A DNA stretch of 64,000 nt from Streptomyces xylophagus (GTDB lineage Bacteria; Actinomycetota; Actinomycetes; Streptomycetales; Streptomycetaceae). This document shows, piece by piece, positions 33,738-43,307 of the stretch. The notes beneath the pieces are model-generated. The model saw nothing but the letters and a program-made list of their open reading frames with translations, ran no database searches and was not told the DNA's origin. The stretch spans positions 101,245-165,244 of the forward strand of contig NZ_JNWO01000018.1 in assembly GCF_000716435.1 (NCBI RefSeq), given 5' to 3'. The translations under genes were made by a program, and so were the position numbers. How positions within the stretch are numbered: position 1 is the stretch's first letter; each line of letters starts with the position of its first letter.

Positions 33738-35417
33738 TCAGCGGTGCTGCGGGGTGTCGCCGTTGCCGAAGGTCAGCAGACCCTTGCGGCGCATGTGGAG
33801 CACGAGCGCCGAACCGGCGGCGAGGAACGCGAGGGAGGCCAGGCCGATGGCGCCGATCTGGGTGCCGGTGGCCGCCATGGAGCCGGTGCCCGTACCGGTG
33901 CCGCTGTCGCCGCCGGTGGTGCCGCCCGTGTCCGAACCGCCGCTGGTGGAACCGTCGGTGGGCGTGGCGCCGGACTCCGTGTCGGACGCGCTGGGCGAGG
34001 GCGAGTCGCTGGAGTCGTCGCTGCCGGTCGTGAAGGCGAAGGCGACGCTGTGCCCGTCCGTCTTGTCCTCGGCCAGCGTCAGCGTGTGGTCGCCGTCCGC
34101 GATGTCGCTCGGCACGGTGAACGCGTAACTGTCCACGGTTCCGGCGGAGTTGGCCGTGGCGTCCGCGAAGGTCGCGTCGCTGTCGGCGAGGGTGACCTTG
34201 ACCGTGGCGCTCGCGGTGTAGCCGCGGGCGGTGATCTTCACCTTCTGGCCGGCGTCGAGGGCGGGATTCGTGCCGAGGTCGTTGCCGTCCTCGTCGGTCA
34301 CCGTGAGGTCGGGGTTCTCGGTGACGGTGGGGCTGGGGCTGGAGGTGGCCGCGTCGGTGCTGACGAACGGCAGGGAGGCGTAGACGCCCGTCTTCTCGGA
34401 GAACTGAAGGGCGTGGTCACCGTTGGGCAGTTGGTCGGGCACGGTGAACGCGTAGTCCGCGACGGCCCCGTCGGCGTTCACGGTCACGTCGGGGTAGGTC
34501 GCGGTGGAGCCGCTGAGGGTCACGTGGGCGGCGGCCGCCGGAGTGAAGCCCTTGACGGTGACCTTCACCTTCTGGCCGATGGCCAGCGTTGGATTGGCCG
34601 CGAGGGCGTTGCCGTCGGCGTCCTTGGCGGAGACGACGTAGCCGATGTCCGCGCTTCCCGTGGCCTCGGCGCCGGAGTAGGCGTCGGCATCGGTGGGAGT
34701 GAACACGGCGCTGAACGGCAGGGGGCCGCCGATCGCGGGCGCCTTGAGGGTGAGTTCGGCCGTGCCGTTCGTGGCCTGCGCGGTACCGAGCGAGGTGTCA
34801 CCGTTCTTGAACTCGACCGATCCGGCTGCCGAGGCGGGCGTCACCGTCGCGGTGAGCTTGAGGTCGCCGCCCACGGAGACACCGAAGGGCGCGCTCACGG
34901 CGAGGGTCGTCGCCTGCTGTTCGAGCAGGGTCCAGATGGTGCCCGTGACCCGGATCTTGGCGAGGAAGCGGTCGGCGGTGGCGCTGGTGCCGCAGGTCAG
35001 GATCACCGTGTACGTGCCGTCGTAGGGGGCGGAGACCCCCGACGAGGTCAGCACCGACTGCAGGCTCGGCTTGGCCGCGGTCGCCTGGAGGGCCACGGTG
35101 AACGGGTCCGCGCCGACACCGGTCTTCGTCGACGACTGGGCGAGCGGCAGGGACGAGGTCGGGGTCGTCGGGTTCACCAGCCGGAGCACGACGGTCTGCG
35201 CGGTGGTCGCGTTGCAGCCGGAGCTCGTGGTGACGGACGTGGTCATGGGGATGTCGGCGATGTTCCCCGTGGCCGGGGCGACCGTGAGCTTGCCGAGGTC
35301 GGTGGCCGCGCTGGCCCGACCCGAGAAGGCGAGGACCCCGGCCAGCGCGGCGAACAGCAGCGCGCAGCAGGTCAACAGCGCTACCGGTGATCTGAGTTGA
35401 GCGAGACGGTGAGTCAT
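33738..35417 (-). CDS. Ig-repeat surface protein with sortase-type C-terminus
   Basis: The 559-residue secreted protein has a signal peptide (cleavage near ASA-ATD), an N-terminal domain with paired Cys (SSGCNATTAQTV; VILTCGTSATADRF), a bacterial Ig-like domain of the Big_3_5 type (LKLTATVTPASAAGSVEFKN), and two similar later beta repeats (ALAANPTLAIGQKVKVTVKG; DLGTNPALDAGQKVKITARG). A Ser/Gly/Thr-rich stalk leads to MAATG, a hydrophobic helix and MRRKG: a sortase sorting signal resembling LAXTG. It would display Ig domains on the wall. Its sortase could be either protein encoded downstream, or the housekeeping class E enzymes. Confidence 0.85.
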   Translation of the reverse strand: MTHRLAQLRSPVALLTCCALLFAALAGVLAFSGRASAATDLGKLTVAPATGNIADIPMTTSVTTSSGCNATTAQTVVLRLVNPTTPTSSLPLAQSSTKTGVGADPFTVALQATAAKPSLQSVLTSSGVSAPYDGTYTVILTCGTSATADRFLAKIRVTGTIWTLLEQQATTLAVSAPFGVSVGGDLKLTATVTPASAAGSVEFKNGDTSLGTAQATNGTAELTLKAPAIGGPLPFSAVFTPTDADAYSGAEATGSADIGYVVSAKDADGNALAANPTLAIGQKVKVTVKGFTPAAAAHVTLSGSTATYPDVTVNADGAVADYAFTVPDQLPNGDHALQFSEKTGVYASLPFVSTDAATSSPSPTVTENPDLTVTDEDGNDLGTNPALDAGQKVKITARGYTASATVKVTLADSDATFADATANSAGTVDSYAFTVPSDIADGDHTLTLAEDKTDGHSVAFAFTTGSDDSSDSPSPSASDTESGATPTDGSTSGGSDTGGTTGGDSGTGTGTGSMAATGTQIGAIGLASLAFLAAGSALVLHMRRKGLLTFGNGDTPQHR

Positions 35418-35515
35418 GTGGTGGTCCCCCCACGGGGTTCGGGTCGTGGATGAATACGCCGACAGGGCCGGGCACCCCGTGGGTGCCCGGCCGGTGCGCG
35501 GCTACTGGACGGTGA

Positions 35516-36490
35516 TCAGCTCTCGCCCTTGAGGGCCGTGCTGCCGCAGTCGCTGCCGAGGGCGCCGAAGCCGTAGGTGGTGATGACGGAGGTGTTCTGG
35601 CACACCGCCGAGCCGGTGCCCACGAAGGTGGCCGCGATCAGGGAGTCCGACAGCTTGGCGGTCGGGACGACGTTGTAGACGTTGCGCAGGTAGGGGAAGC
35701 TCAGGTTCAGCGTCAGGTCGTCGTTGCGCGCGCCCACTCCGTTGACGGAGCCGAGCACGGCGTCGCCGCGGCGGTCGTCCACGACGAAGCTCTCCTGGGC
35801 CGTGTACTGGGCCACCGAGTACGGGAAGATGTCGCCGGCGCTGTCGATCGCCGAGCCGTCGTTCTCCTGGATCGTGGAGTTCGACGTGACGCAGGAGCCG
35901 GGGGTCGTCACCCCGATGGAGCTGAGGAAGAAGGCGCGGGTGCCCGACGCCGACTGCGGCAGGATCGGGGTGAGCGTGACCCCGTTGAGCGAGGTCAGGG
36001 TGCACTCGTAGATCGCCTTGAGCTGGGCGGTCGTCAGGTTGTCGGGCAGCGCGCTGCCGTCCTGCTTGACCCAGGACACCGCGTCCTTCGCGTACGGGAT
36101 GAAGGTCAGGTCCGTGGTGGTGGTGTTGTTCGGGCCGCGCGAGGAGCGGGCGAAGTCCACACAGCCGGTGGAGCCGTCGAGGGCGGTGTTGAGGGCCGTG
36201 ATGCCGGCGCCGGAGCCGTCGGGACGGGCGATCTCACAGCCGGTCGCCTTGGTCTTGACCGTGGTCGTGCCGGTGGCGTTCCAGGAGGCGATGACCTTGC
36301 CGCTGGAGTTCGTGATCGCGTCGCCCAGGGCGTTCACGACGTCCTGGGTCGTGTCGGAGCCGACACCGGCGAGCTGACGGTAGTCGGTGGCCGAGCTGGG
36401 GTCCGCGTAGGCGGGGGCGGCCAGGGCACCGAGGCCCAGGGCGACCGCACCGACACCGGCACCGATACGCAGGCGGGACTTGACGTTCAC
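35516..36490 (-). CDS. Secreted PstS-like substrate-binding protein, small form
   Basis: The 324-residue protein has a signal peptide ending AYA-DPS and a periplasmic-binding fold of the phosphate type: LAGVGSDTTQDVVNALGDAI, ASWNATGTTTV, DGSGAGITALNTALDG and FARSSRGPN. Three to four Cys residues may form disulfides (ATGCEIARP; YECTLTSL). It has no lipobox or membrane anchor, so it would be free in the wall or bound to another component. GGAGGAG 7 nt before GTG at 36490 sets the start. It is the second of three binding-protein-like genes in the cluster. Confidence 0.85.
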   Translation of the reverse strand: MNVKSRLRIGAGVGAVALGLGALAAPAYADPSSATDYRQLAGVGSDTTQDVVNALGDAITNSSGKVIASWNATGTTTVKTKATGCEIARPDGSGAGITALNTALDGSTGCVDFARSSRGPNNTTTTDLTFIPYAKDAVSWVKQDGSALPDNLTTAQLKAIYECTLTSLNGVTLTPILPQSASGTRAFFLSSIGVTTPGSCVTSNSTIQENDGSAIDSAGDIFPYSVAQYTAQESFVVDDRRGDAVLGSVNGVGARNDDLTLNLSFPYLRNVYNVVPTAKLSDSLIAATFVGTGSAVCQNTSVITTYGFGALGSDCGSTALKGES

Positions 36491-36752
36491 TTGGGTTCTC
36501 CTCCGTGGAAACGGATCGAGCAAAGGACGTACAAGCGGAAGACGTACAAGCAGAATCCGGATTTCTTTCGCCGCCGGCCCGTCGGCCGGCCACGCAGAAC
36601 AATTCCGTAGAGTCGCGTCCCGGGGCCACCAATTCCAGCCGGTCATCAGGTTACGACTCCCTTTCCTAAGTGACTCCAAGGGAATTCACTCGGCGGTGTG
36701 CGGATTTCCCGGGGCGCTCATTCACCCCGGGAATCCGGATATCTCGAATTGC
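36491..36752 (-). other. 262-nt gap within the Pst-like cluster
   Basis: The gap between the large PstS-like gene and the small form holds AT-richer sequence than its surroundings (GAATTC, GGATATC and similar near 36680-36745) and probably a promoter for the small PstS-like gene. No ORF with coding character is seen. Confidence 0.4.
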
Positions 36753-39224
36753 TCAGCCGCCGGCCGCCTCTCGGCGCGCGGAGAGGCGCAGCATGACCGG
36801 GCCCGCGAGGGCGGCCAGGCCGCCGGCGACGAGGACACCGAGGAGCACCCAGCGGACGATCCCGAGCACCTCCGACGGGGTGTAGCCGCCGGACTGGGCC
36901 ACGTTCTGCTTCGCCGGGTCGGTCCCGGTCGGGGCGGTGGAGGGCCGGGCGGTGTCCGAGGCGTCGGCGGTGGCGCCCGACGTACCGGTGGAACCGGTGC
37001 CGGTGACACCGCCGGTGGAGCCGTCCGCGCCGCCGGCCGCCGAGCCGCCGCTGCCGGTGCCGCTCAGGTCGTCGCCGCCTCCGGACGTGCCGCTGGACGA
37101 CTCGTCGGCGGCCGGTACGCCCTTCTCCAACCGGTCCGCCGCCTCCTTCGCCTGTGTACGCAGCGCCGTGGGCAACGGGGCGTATCCGTACGGGAGTTGG
37201 CCCTTCGCGGTGCCCTGGATCTGGCCGTCGCCGGCCGCGTAGCGCATCACCTTGGCGTAGTCGAGCCGGGCGTCCTTCGCCTGGTCGAGGGAGGCGGCCG
37301 CGTAGACCACGGCGGTCAGCGGATAGGCGCCGTCCTTCATCGTGCCGGGGTCGGGCGCCTTGACGCCGGCCACGTCCGAGTCGGGCATCTCTGCGACCGC
37401 CTTGAGCAGCGACGCGTCGGTCGGCTCGACGTACTGCCCGGCGGCGTTCGGGAGGGCGGCGGCGCCCAGCAGGTAGCGCACCGCGGACGCGTTGTCGACC
37501 AGGCCGAACTGGCGCTGGTTCGTCGGGATCGGCCGGCCCAGCGGGGTCAGTTTCGGCACGTTGTCGCTGAGCGCGCACTGATAGGCGGTGCCGATGTCAC
37601 CACGGCGTACCTTCAGTGCCCCGTCGTGCATGTCGTTGACATAGGGGACCACGTCCATCCCGGTGTAGGTGATGGTGGTGGTGTTGCCGCCCCCGCAGTC
37701 GGTCGTCGTGGGCGTGATATCCGTCTTGGGGAAGAAGTCCAGGGAATTCGAGATCACCCCGTCCGCGTACGCGGGGTTGACCTTCATTCCCCAGGGATCC
37801 GCTTTCCCTGCGATGAACTCCCGCGCGTCGGTGTTCGCCAGAATGTATTTCCACACCAGGCGGGCGGAGTCGGTGTTGGCCTGGGTCACGGCCAGGCCCA
37901 GGGGGGCGTTGCCGGCCGCCTGGCCCGCGAGACCGGGATTGAGCGCGAGGAACTCGGGGTCCTTGACGAGGGAGTCCGGGTTGCCTGCGACGCCGTCGGG
38001 CACCTTGTCGCCCGGCTTGACCAGGCTGAGGGGGTAGGACTGGGTGAGCACCTTGGCCAGCAGTCTCTGGTTGAGTCTGAGCTGCGTCAGCGGCCGGCTG
38101 CCGCCCGTCGCGTCGTACATCCAGACGAAGCCGATCGTCAGCCCGGTGACCGCGACCGGCGCGTGCACCACCTGGGGCGCCCCGTCGACCGGCTCGACGG
38201 GATCCACCGTCATGGCGAGCCCCGCCTCCGAGTCGCCCGAGGTCACGGCGTCCCGCGCCTGCTGCTCGCCGGACTGGGTGTAGTTGAACCGGTAGGTCCC
38301 GGTCCTGCACAGCGCGCTCTGCCACGAGGTGACGACGTCGGTGGCCAGTTCGGAACCCATGATTCCGCGCTCGGGTTTGTCCGCGTCGCAGTTGTCCGTG
38401 ACCGGCGCGAAGCCGAGCCGGAACACGATGCGCTGGTCCCAGTTCGACCGGCTGAGCGAGGAGGCGACCTGGCTGCCCCCGCTGTGTGTCTGCCCGTTGG
38501 GGTCGTGGACGCCGTGGGGCACCACCACCAGCCAGCACGGCTGGACCTGGCCGGCCGAGGTGGTGCGGGCGCCGCAGCCCAACGCGGGTTGTTCCACGGC
38601 GGACTTCAGCTCGAACGACATGTCGCCGCCGCCGTCCCCGTCGTTCGGCATGAACGGGACGGCGTTGGTGTCCCCGTCGGTGAAGTACGTGGTGTCCGTG
38701 CTGCTGCCGGTCGCGTCCCCCTGCCCCTCGACCGGCCGGAACGGGACGTAGTGGCTGCCGTTGCCGTCGACGGGTGTCGAGGAGTCGGTCTCCAGCGGGT
38801 CGCCGGCCGAGATGCCGCCCTGGAACACGGCCCGGCCGTCCCCCTTCTGCCCGCCCGCCGCCAGCCCGAACTCGCACTGCGTACGGTCGGGACCGGATGC
38901 CGCGTCCCCCCAGCACTGCATGACCGAAAGGAAGTTCGTCTCGCCGTTGGTGGACGGCTCCCCGCCCGTCCAGGTCACCCGCACGCCCTGTCCGGTCAGG
39001 TCCTTCGTCTGGTGCACGGTGACCTCGAGCTTCGAGAAGTCGTCGCCGTACACCCCCTTCGCCCCGCTCTCGGTCACCGCGGAACTCTCGGTGGTCGCGG
39101 CCTGTGCCCGGTCCGCTCCCCGGGGCAGCGGCAGCACCGCGAGCGCCAGGGCGGACACCAGGCAGCCCACGCCCGCGGCCGTCCGCCGCCGGCCGACCGA
39201 CACCCGTACCGTCAGGCGTCTCAT
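36753..39224 (-). CDS. Large membrane-anchored PstS-like protein (823 aa)
   Basis: The protein starts with a signal peptide (ALALAVLPLPRGADRAQA) and ends with Gly/Ser/Thr-rich stalk plus a transmembrane helix (IVRWVLLGVLVAGGLAALAG) and basic tail. The exterior part has a beta-rich N-terminal domain of about 250 residues with paired Cys (VMQCWGDAA; RTQCEFGL) followed by a region with PstS character (TGLTIGFVWMYDATGG; LNQRLLAKVLTQSYPL; IPTNQRQFGLVDNASAVRYL). It is much longer than an ordinary PstS of 350-370 residues. It overlaps the upstream gene by 1 nt, so translation is coupled. Confidence 0.82.
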   Translation of the reverse strand: MRRLTVRVSVGRRRTAAGVGCLVSALALAVLPLPRGADRAQAATTESSAVTESGAKGVYGDDFSKLEVTVHQTKDLTGQGVRVTWTGGEPSTNGETNFLSVMQCWGDAASGPDRTQCEFGLAAGGQKGDGRAVFQGGISAGDPLETDSSTPVDGNGSHYVPFRPVEGQGDATGSSTDTTYFTDGDTNAVPFMPNDGDGGGDMSFELKSAVEQPALGCGARTTSAGQVQPCWLVVVPHGVHDPNGQTHSGGSQVASSLSRSNWDQRIVFRLGFAPVTDNCDADKPERGIMGSELATDVVTSWQSALCRTGTYRFNYTQSGEQQARDAVTSGDSEAGLAMTVDPVEPVDGAPQVVHAPVAVTGLTIGFVWMYDATGGSRPLTQLRLNQRLLAKVLTQSYPLSLVKPGDKVPDGVAGNPDSLVKDPEFLALNPGLAGQAAGNAPLGLAVTQANTDSARLVWKYILANTDAREFIAGKADPWGMKVNPAYADGVISNSLDFFPKTDITPTTTDCGGGNTTTITYTGMDVVPYVNDMHDGALKVRRGDIGTAYQCALSDNVPKLTPLGRPIPTNQRQFGLVDNASAVRYLLGAAALPNAAGQYVEPTDASLLKAVAEMPDSDVAGVKAPDPGTMKDGAYPLTAVVYAAASLDQAKDARLDYAKVMRYAAGDGQIQGTAKGQLPYGYAPLPTALRTQAKEAADRLEKGVPAADESSSGTSGGGDDLSGTGSGGSAAGGADGSTGGVTGTGSTGTSGATADASDTARPSTAPTGTDPAKQNVAQSGGYTPSEVLGIVRWVLLGVLVAGGLAALAGPVMLRLSARREAAGG

Positions 39225-40927
39225 CAGAACTCCCTCCTGCGGCGCGAACGGGCCGCCAGCGTCCGCGCGGTGAGCGGTGGTCCGACGACCACCGCGAGCA
39301 GCAGTACGGCCGACAGCGCCATCAGGGCGCCGCGCATCCCGAGGCCGTTGTCGGAGGCGAGGGCCACGGGGTTGGCGACGACCGACGTGTCGCCGGTGCC
39401 GGTACCGGTCCCGTCGCCGCTGACGACCTCACCGGTGTCGGGGTCGATCGACGCCCCGGAGGTGCCGCCGGCCGCGGCGCTCGCGGTGGCGTCGGGCGTG
39501 CCGTCGCCGTTCGTGTCCGTGCCGCCGGTGCCGCCCGTGGCGGAGGAACCGCCCGAAGTCGAGCCGCCGGACGACGAGTTGGAGCCGCCCGAGGTACTAC
39601 CGCCGTTGGCGGCGGGCTTCACCGGGGTGTCGGTGCCCGCCGCGCCGGCCGTGCCGGTGGTGCACTGCGTCGACCCCTTCTTGTCGCAGGCCTTGGGGTA
39701 AGGGGCGTTCTTGATCAGGGTGTTGACGCCGCCGGAGAAGGTGGGGTTGCGGCAGTCGTTGATGTTGATGGTGCTCGTGGGCGCGCCCGGCACCCGGCGG
39801 ATCTGCTCGAAGCCCGCCTCTACGAGGTTCTTCGGCAGCGGCGAGTAGCCCAGGTCGTCCGCCTGCTGCTGCCCGTCGCACAGGAAGTAACGGGCGAACG
39901 TGCCAAGCGAGTTGCCCTTGGCCGTGGTGAAGCCCGCCTCCACCTTCGTCGGCAGGATCATGTAGCTGTAGCTGGAGAGCGGGTAGGTGCGGGCGTCCGC
40001 GTTGGTGTAGACCCCGTCGAGGATCTGCGTCAGGTAGTTCGAGGACTGCTTGTTCTGGTTGATCTCGGCCTTGGTCAGGGCCACCGCCACGCTCGCCGCG
40101 GTCGGCTCGACGTAGTAGTTGTCCTTGTTGAGCACCTTGGCCACCGGGAAGCCGGTGTTCTTGGCGTAGGAGTACTCGACGTAGGTGATCGCGCCCTCGC
40201 CGGAGGGCTGGCGGACATGGCCGGAGACGCCGAGCGAGCCCGACTTGGAGACCATCGTGGAACCGCTGAGCAGCGGGTAGAACGAGGTCATGCCGCAGTT
40301 GCCGCTGCCGCGCCCGGTGCGGGAGCAGTAGTCGCTCCACAGGGCGGGGTACTGCTTGGACATCCAGGTGGTGAACTGCGCGCTGGTGCCCGAGCCGTCG
40401 GAGCGGACGACCGGGACGATCGCGCGGGCCGGCATGGTCAGACCCGGGTTGTCGGCGGCGATCGCGGGGTCGTTCCAGCGTGTGATCTTGCCGGTGAAGA
40501 TCTTGGTGAGTACGTCCCCGGACAGGCGCAGGTTGGTGACCATCTTGCCGTTGATCTTGAGGTTGTACATGAACGCCGTACCGCCGGCCACGATCGGCAT
40601 GTAGGCGTAGCCGCGGCTCGGCGGGACCTCGGTGACGCCCTGCTCCTCGAGGCCGTAGGGGATCTCGGAGACCGCGAAGTCGACGGTGTTGTTCTTGAAC
40701 TGCTGGCGGCCCTGCGAGGAGCCGTTGGCCGAGAAGTTCACCGTCATGCCGTAGTTGGCCTTGACGTTGCGGACCCACTGCTGGACCGCGTTGGAGGACC
40801 AGGTCGAACCGGAGCCGGTGATCTTCGCGTAGGAGGCGGCCGCTGCGGACGGCGGTTGGGCTGCGAGGACAGCGCACAGCAGTGACAGCACGGTGGCCGC
40901 CAGACGGAGACGAGTGGCGGGTTTCAC
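39224..40927 (-). CDS. pstS: Membrane-tethered PstS-like phosphate-binding protein
   Basis: The 567-residue protein has a signal peptide (cleavage near AAA-ASY), a PstS domain with the phosphate-binding segments ITGSGSTWSSNAVQQWV, NFSANGSSQGRQQF, FAVSEIPYG and VVRSDGSGTSAQFTTWM, then a Gly/Ser/Thr linker of about 110 residues, a transmembrane helix (ALMALSAVLLLAVVVGPPL) and a basic end RSRRRREF. Typical streptomycete PstS is a lipoprotein; here anchoring is by a C-terminal helix. It overlaps pstA by 4 nt. Confidence 0.88.
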   Translation of the reverse strand: MKPATRLRLAATVLSLLCAVLAAQPPSAAAASYAKITGSGSTWSSNAVQQWVRNVKANYGMTVNFSANGSSQGRQQFKNNTVDFAVSEIPYGLEEQGVTEVPPSRGYAYMPIVAGGTAFMYNLKINGKMVTNLRLSGDVLTKIFTGKITRWNDPAIAADNPGLTMPARAIVPVVRSDGSGTSAQFTTWMSKQYPALWSDYCSRTGRGSGNCGMTSFYPLLSGSTMVSKSGSLGVSGHVRQPSGEGAITYVEYSYAKNTGFPVAKVLNKDNYYVEPTAASVAVALTKAEINQNKQSSNYLTQILDGVYTNADARTYPLSSYSYMILPTKVEAGFTTAKGNSLGTFARYFLCDGQQQADDLGYSPLPKNLVEAGFEQIRRVPGAPTSTININDCRNPTFSGGVNTLIKNAPYPKACDKKGSTQCTTGTAGAAGTDTPVKPAANGGSTSGGSNSSSGGSTSGGSSATGGTGGTDTNGDGTPDATASAAAGGTSGASIDPDTGEVVSGDGTGTGTGDTSVVANPVALASDNGLGMRGALMALSAVLLLAVVVGPPLTARTLAARSRRRREF

Positions 40928-42198
40928 GACGAACTCCCGTTGTCGGTAAGGGCGTTGGGGCTCGGGCTCGACGGAGGGGTGGCGGCGGAGGCGGCCGGGC
41001 GCCCGGCGAAGCGACGCGCGTCACGCTGGGACGCGAGGACGCGCCGGTGTTCCTGACGGCGCGTCAATTGGCCCGGTCCACGGCCGCCGATAATGCGCGC
41101 GGCCACGAACAGCAGCAGCACGAGCGTCATCAGCAGGGCCGCCGTCCCGAAACCGCGCGAAATCATGTTCGGCTCGGGCGACTTGACGAACTCGAAGGTG
41201 ACCAGGGGCAGCGAGACCATCGGGTCGTGCAGCGGATTGAGGTTGAGGTCGTTGGTGTAGCCCGAGGTCAGCAGCACCGGGGAGGTCTCGCCGATGCCGC
41301 GCGCGGTGCCGAGGATCACGGCGGTGGTCAGGCCCGAGCGGCAGGTCGGCAGGACGACGTGCCACACCGTGCGCCAACGGCTGGTCCCCATCGCGTAGCT
41401 GGCCTCGCGCAGGGTGCCGGGCACCAGCCGGATGACGACGTCGGCGGCCCGGATGATGATCGGCAGCATCATCACCGAGAGCGCGAGTCCGGCGGCGAGC
41501 CCGGACTGGCCCAGACCGAGGCCCAGGATCACGGTGGCGTAGATGAACAGGCCTGCGACGATCGACGGCAGCGCGGTCATCGCCTCGACGATGGTGCGCA
41601 CGAACCGGGCGTATCCGCCGGGCACTTCGGTGAGGAACACCGCGCAGATCAGTCCGGCCGGCACGGTGATCAGCAGCGCGATGGTGATCATGATGAGGGT
41701 GCCGATCGCCGCGTGCATCGCCCCGCCCACACTGAGCGGCTCCAGCGGTCCCGCCAGGTGCATGTCCTGGGTGAAGAAGTTCAGGTGCGTCAGCGCCTTG
41801 CGGCCCTCGACGAGCGCGTACACGACGACGAACGCGAGGATCACGACCAGCAGCACGCCCATCGACCGGACGACCGCCGCCGCGATGCGGTCGACGACGG
41901 CGGGCCCGTCCTCGTCGAAGGAGACCAGCAGGGCGTAGATCAGCAGGAAGAGGCCGTAGGCCAGAACGACGAAGCCGACCGCGCCGTTGAAGGGGAGCAG
42001 CCAGGCGAACAGCAGCCAGGTCAGCGACAGCGCGGAGGCGGCGGCGCCGACGACGGCGTACAGGTCGGTGGCGCGCAGCCGGGTCAGGGCGCGGCGGCGC
42101 TCTCCGCCCGGCACGGCGGCGCGCGAGAGGCCCGGCAGCGTGGTGCGCGGGCGGCCGGTCGCCTGACGCGCGCCGGGCGCTTCAGGGGCAACGGTCAT
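40924..42198 (-). CDS. pstA: Phosphate-type ABC permease, PstA
   Basis: The 424-residue permease has two extra N-terminal helices before the usual six. The EAA loop contacting the ATPase is REASYAMGTSRWRTVWHVVL, followed by GLTTAVILGTARGIGETSPV, a PstA hallmark. The C-terminal 50 residues are a basic/Ser/Pro-rich cytosolic tail. Family length is about 280-300 residues, so both ends are extended. Confidence 0.92.
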   Translation of the reverse strand: MTVAPEAPGARQATGRPRTTLPGLSRAAVPGGERRRALTRLRATDLYAVVGAAASALSLTWLLFAWLLPFNGAVGFVVLAYGLFLLIYALLVSFDEDGPAVVDRIAAAVVRSMGVLLVVILAFVVVYALVEGRKALTHLNFFTQDMHLAGPLEPLSVGGAMHAAIGTLIMITIALLITVPAGLICAVFLTEVPGGYARFVRTIVEAMTALPSIVAGLFIYATVILGLGLGQSGLAAGLALSVMMLPIIIRAADVVIRLVPGTLREASYAMGTSRWRTVWHVVLPTCRSGLTTAVILGTARGIGETSPVLLTSGYTNDLNLNPLHDPMVSLPLVTFEFVKSPEPNMISRGFGTAALLMTLVLLLFVAARIIGGRGPGQLTRRQEHRRVLASQRDARRFAGRPAASAATPPSSPSPNALTDNGSSS

Positions 42199-42266
42199 GG
42201 TCGCTCATTCCTGTATGGCGCAAGGGGCTGCGGGCGCCGGGGAGTTGGCATGGGAGGTGGCCGCCG

Positions 42267-43307
42267 TCAGGCGTCGCTCGTCGCGCCCGAGCGCGAGCGG
42301 GCGACGATGGAGGAGGCGGCGAAGTTGACGATCAGCGTCATGAGGAACAGCGCGAAACCGGCCGCCATCAGCGCGGACATGCCGAACTCGCTGGCCTCGC
42401 CGTAGTGCAGCGCGATCAGCGAGGCGATCGAACTGGTCCCGGACTGCAGGACGTGCCACTGGATGTCGAAGGTCACCGAGATGATCATGAAGATGGCGAT
42501 GGTCTCGCCGAGCGCCCGGCCGAGCCCGAGCATGGTGCCGCCGATCATCCCGCCGCGCCCGAAGGGCAGGACGACGCTGCGGATCATGCCCCAGCGGGTC
42601 GCGCCGAGCGCGTAGGCACCCTCGCGCTCACCGGCGGGGGCCTGGGAGAAGACCTCGCGCATGATCGAGCAGACGATCGGCGCGATCATCATGCCGACGA
42701 CCAGTCCCGCGATGAACGTCGAGGACGTGTAGAGACTCTCGGGCGCCAGCGGGTCGGCCGGGTCGGCGCCCCGCACGTCGAAGACCGGGATCCAGCCGAA
42801 GTACGTGGAGATCCAGCGGGCGACCGGCAGCACCTTGTCCTGGAGGAAGAACACCCCCCACAGGCCGTAGACCACGGACGGTACGGCGGCCATCAGGTCG
42901 ACGGTGCTGATCAGGGTCCGGCGCAGCCGGGCAGGCGCGTACTCCGAGATGTACAGGGCCGCGCCGGTGGCCAGCGGTACGGCGACCAGGACGGCCACGA
43001 TCGCGATCAGCACGGTCCCGACGAGCACGGCCGCGATGCCGAAGTTGCCCTGGTCCGGGGCCCATTGGGCGGTGGTCAGGAACGACCAGCCGGCCTTGTC
43101 CAGCGCCAGCCACGCCCGGTAGAGCAGGAAGCCGCCCACGAGCAGCATGACGGCCAGCACGAAGGTGCCGCCGGAACGCAGCACTACGCGGAAGATCCGG
43201 TCGGGCAGACCCGGGTCGGCGTACAGGCGTCTCGGTGTGTCGTCGTCGGGCCCGGCCGCGAGAGCGGTCACGGGCTGCGGCTGTGGGTTTCGTAGCGGCG
43301 GAGGCAC
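42267..43307 (-). CDS. pstC: Phosphate-type ABC permease, PstC
   Basis: The 346-residue permease is the first gene of the cluster. Six helices are visible, with VGTVLIAIVAVLVAVPLATG, DLMAAVPSVVYGLWGVFFLQ and the EAA loop EGAYALGATRWGMIRSVVLP before GGTMLGLGRALGETIAI. GTG at 43307 is the best start by similarity; its ribosome site is weak, and a GTG farther downstream at about 43271 is possible. The upstream region holds a single PHO-box-like half-site but no repeated one. Confidence 0.9.
   Translation of the reverse strand: MPPPLRNPQPQPVTALAAGPDDDTPRRLYADPGLPDRIFRVVLRSGGTFVLAVMLLVGGFLLYRAWLALDKAGWSFLTTAQWAPDQGNFGIAAVLVGTVLIAIVAVLVAVPLATGAALYISEYAPARLRRTLISTVDLMAAVPSVVYGLWGVFFLQDKVLPVARWISTYFGWIPVFDVRGADPADPLAPESLYTSSTFIAGLVVGMMIAPIVCSIMREVFSQAPAGEREGAYALGATRWGMIRSVVLPFGRGGMIGGTMLGLGRALGETIAIFMIISVTFDIQWHVLQSGTSSIASLIALHYGEASEFGMSALMAAGFALFLMTLIVNFAASSIVARSRSGATSDA

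Noticed and set aside
36480..39701. 1073-codon plus-strand ORF
   Set aside because: Shadow of the PstS-like genes; the minus-strand frames have signal peptides, binding-protein motifs and overlapping starts and stops.
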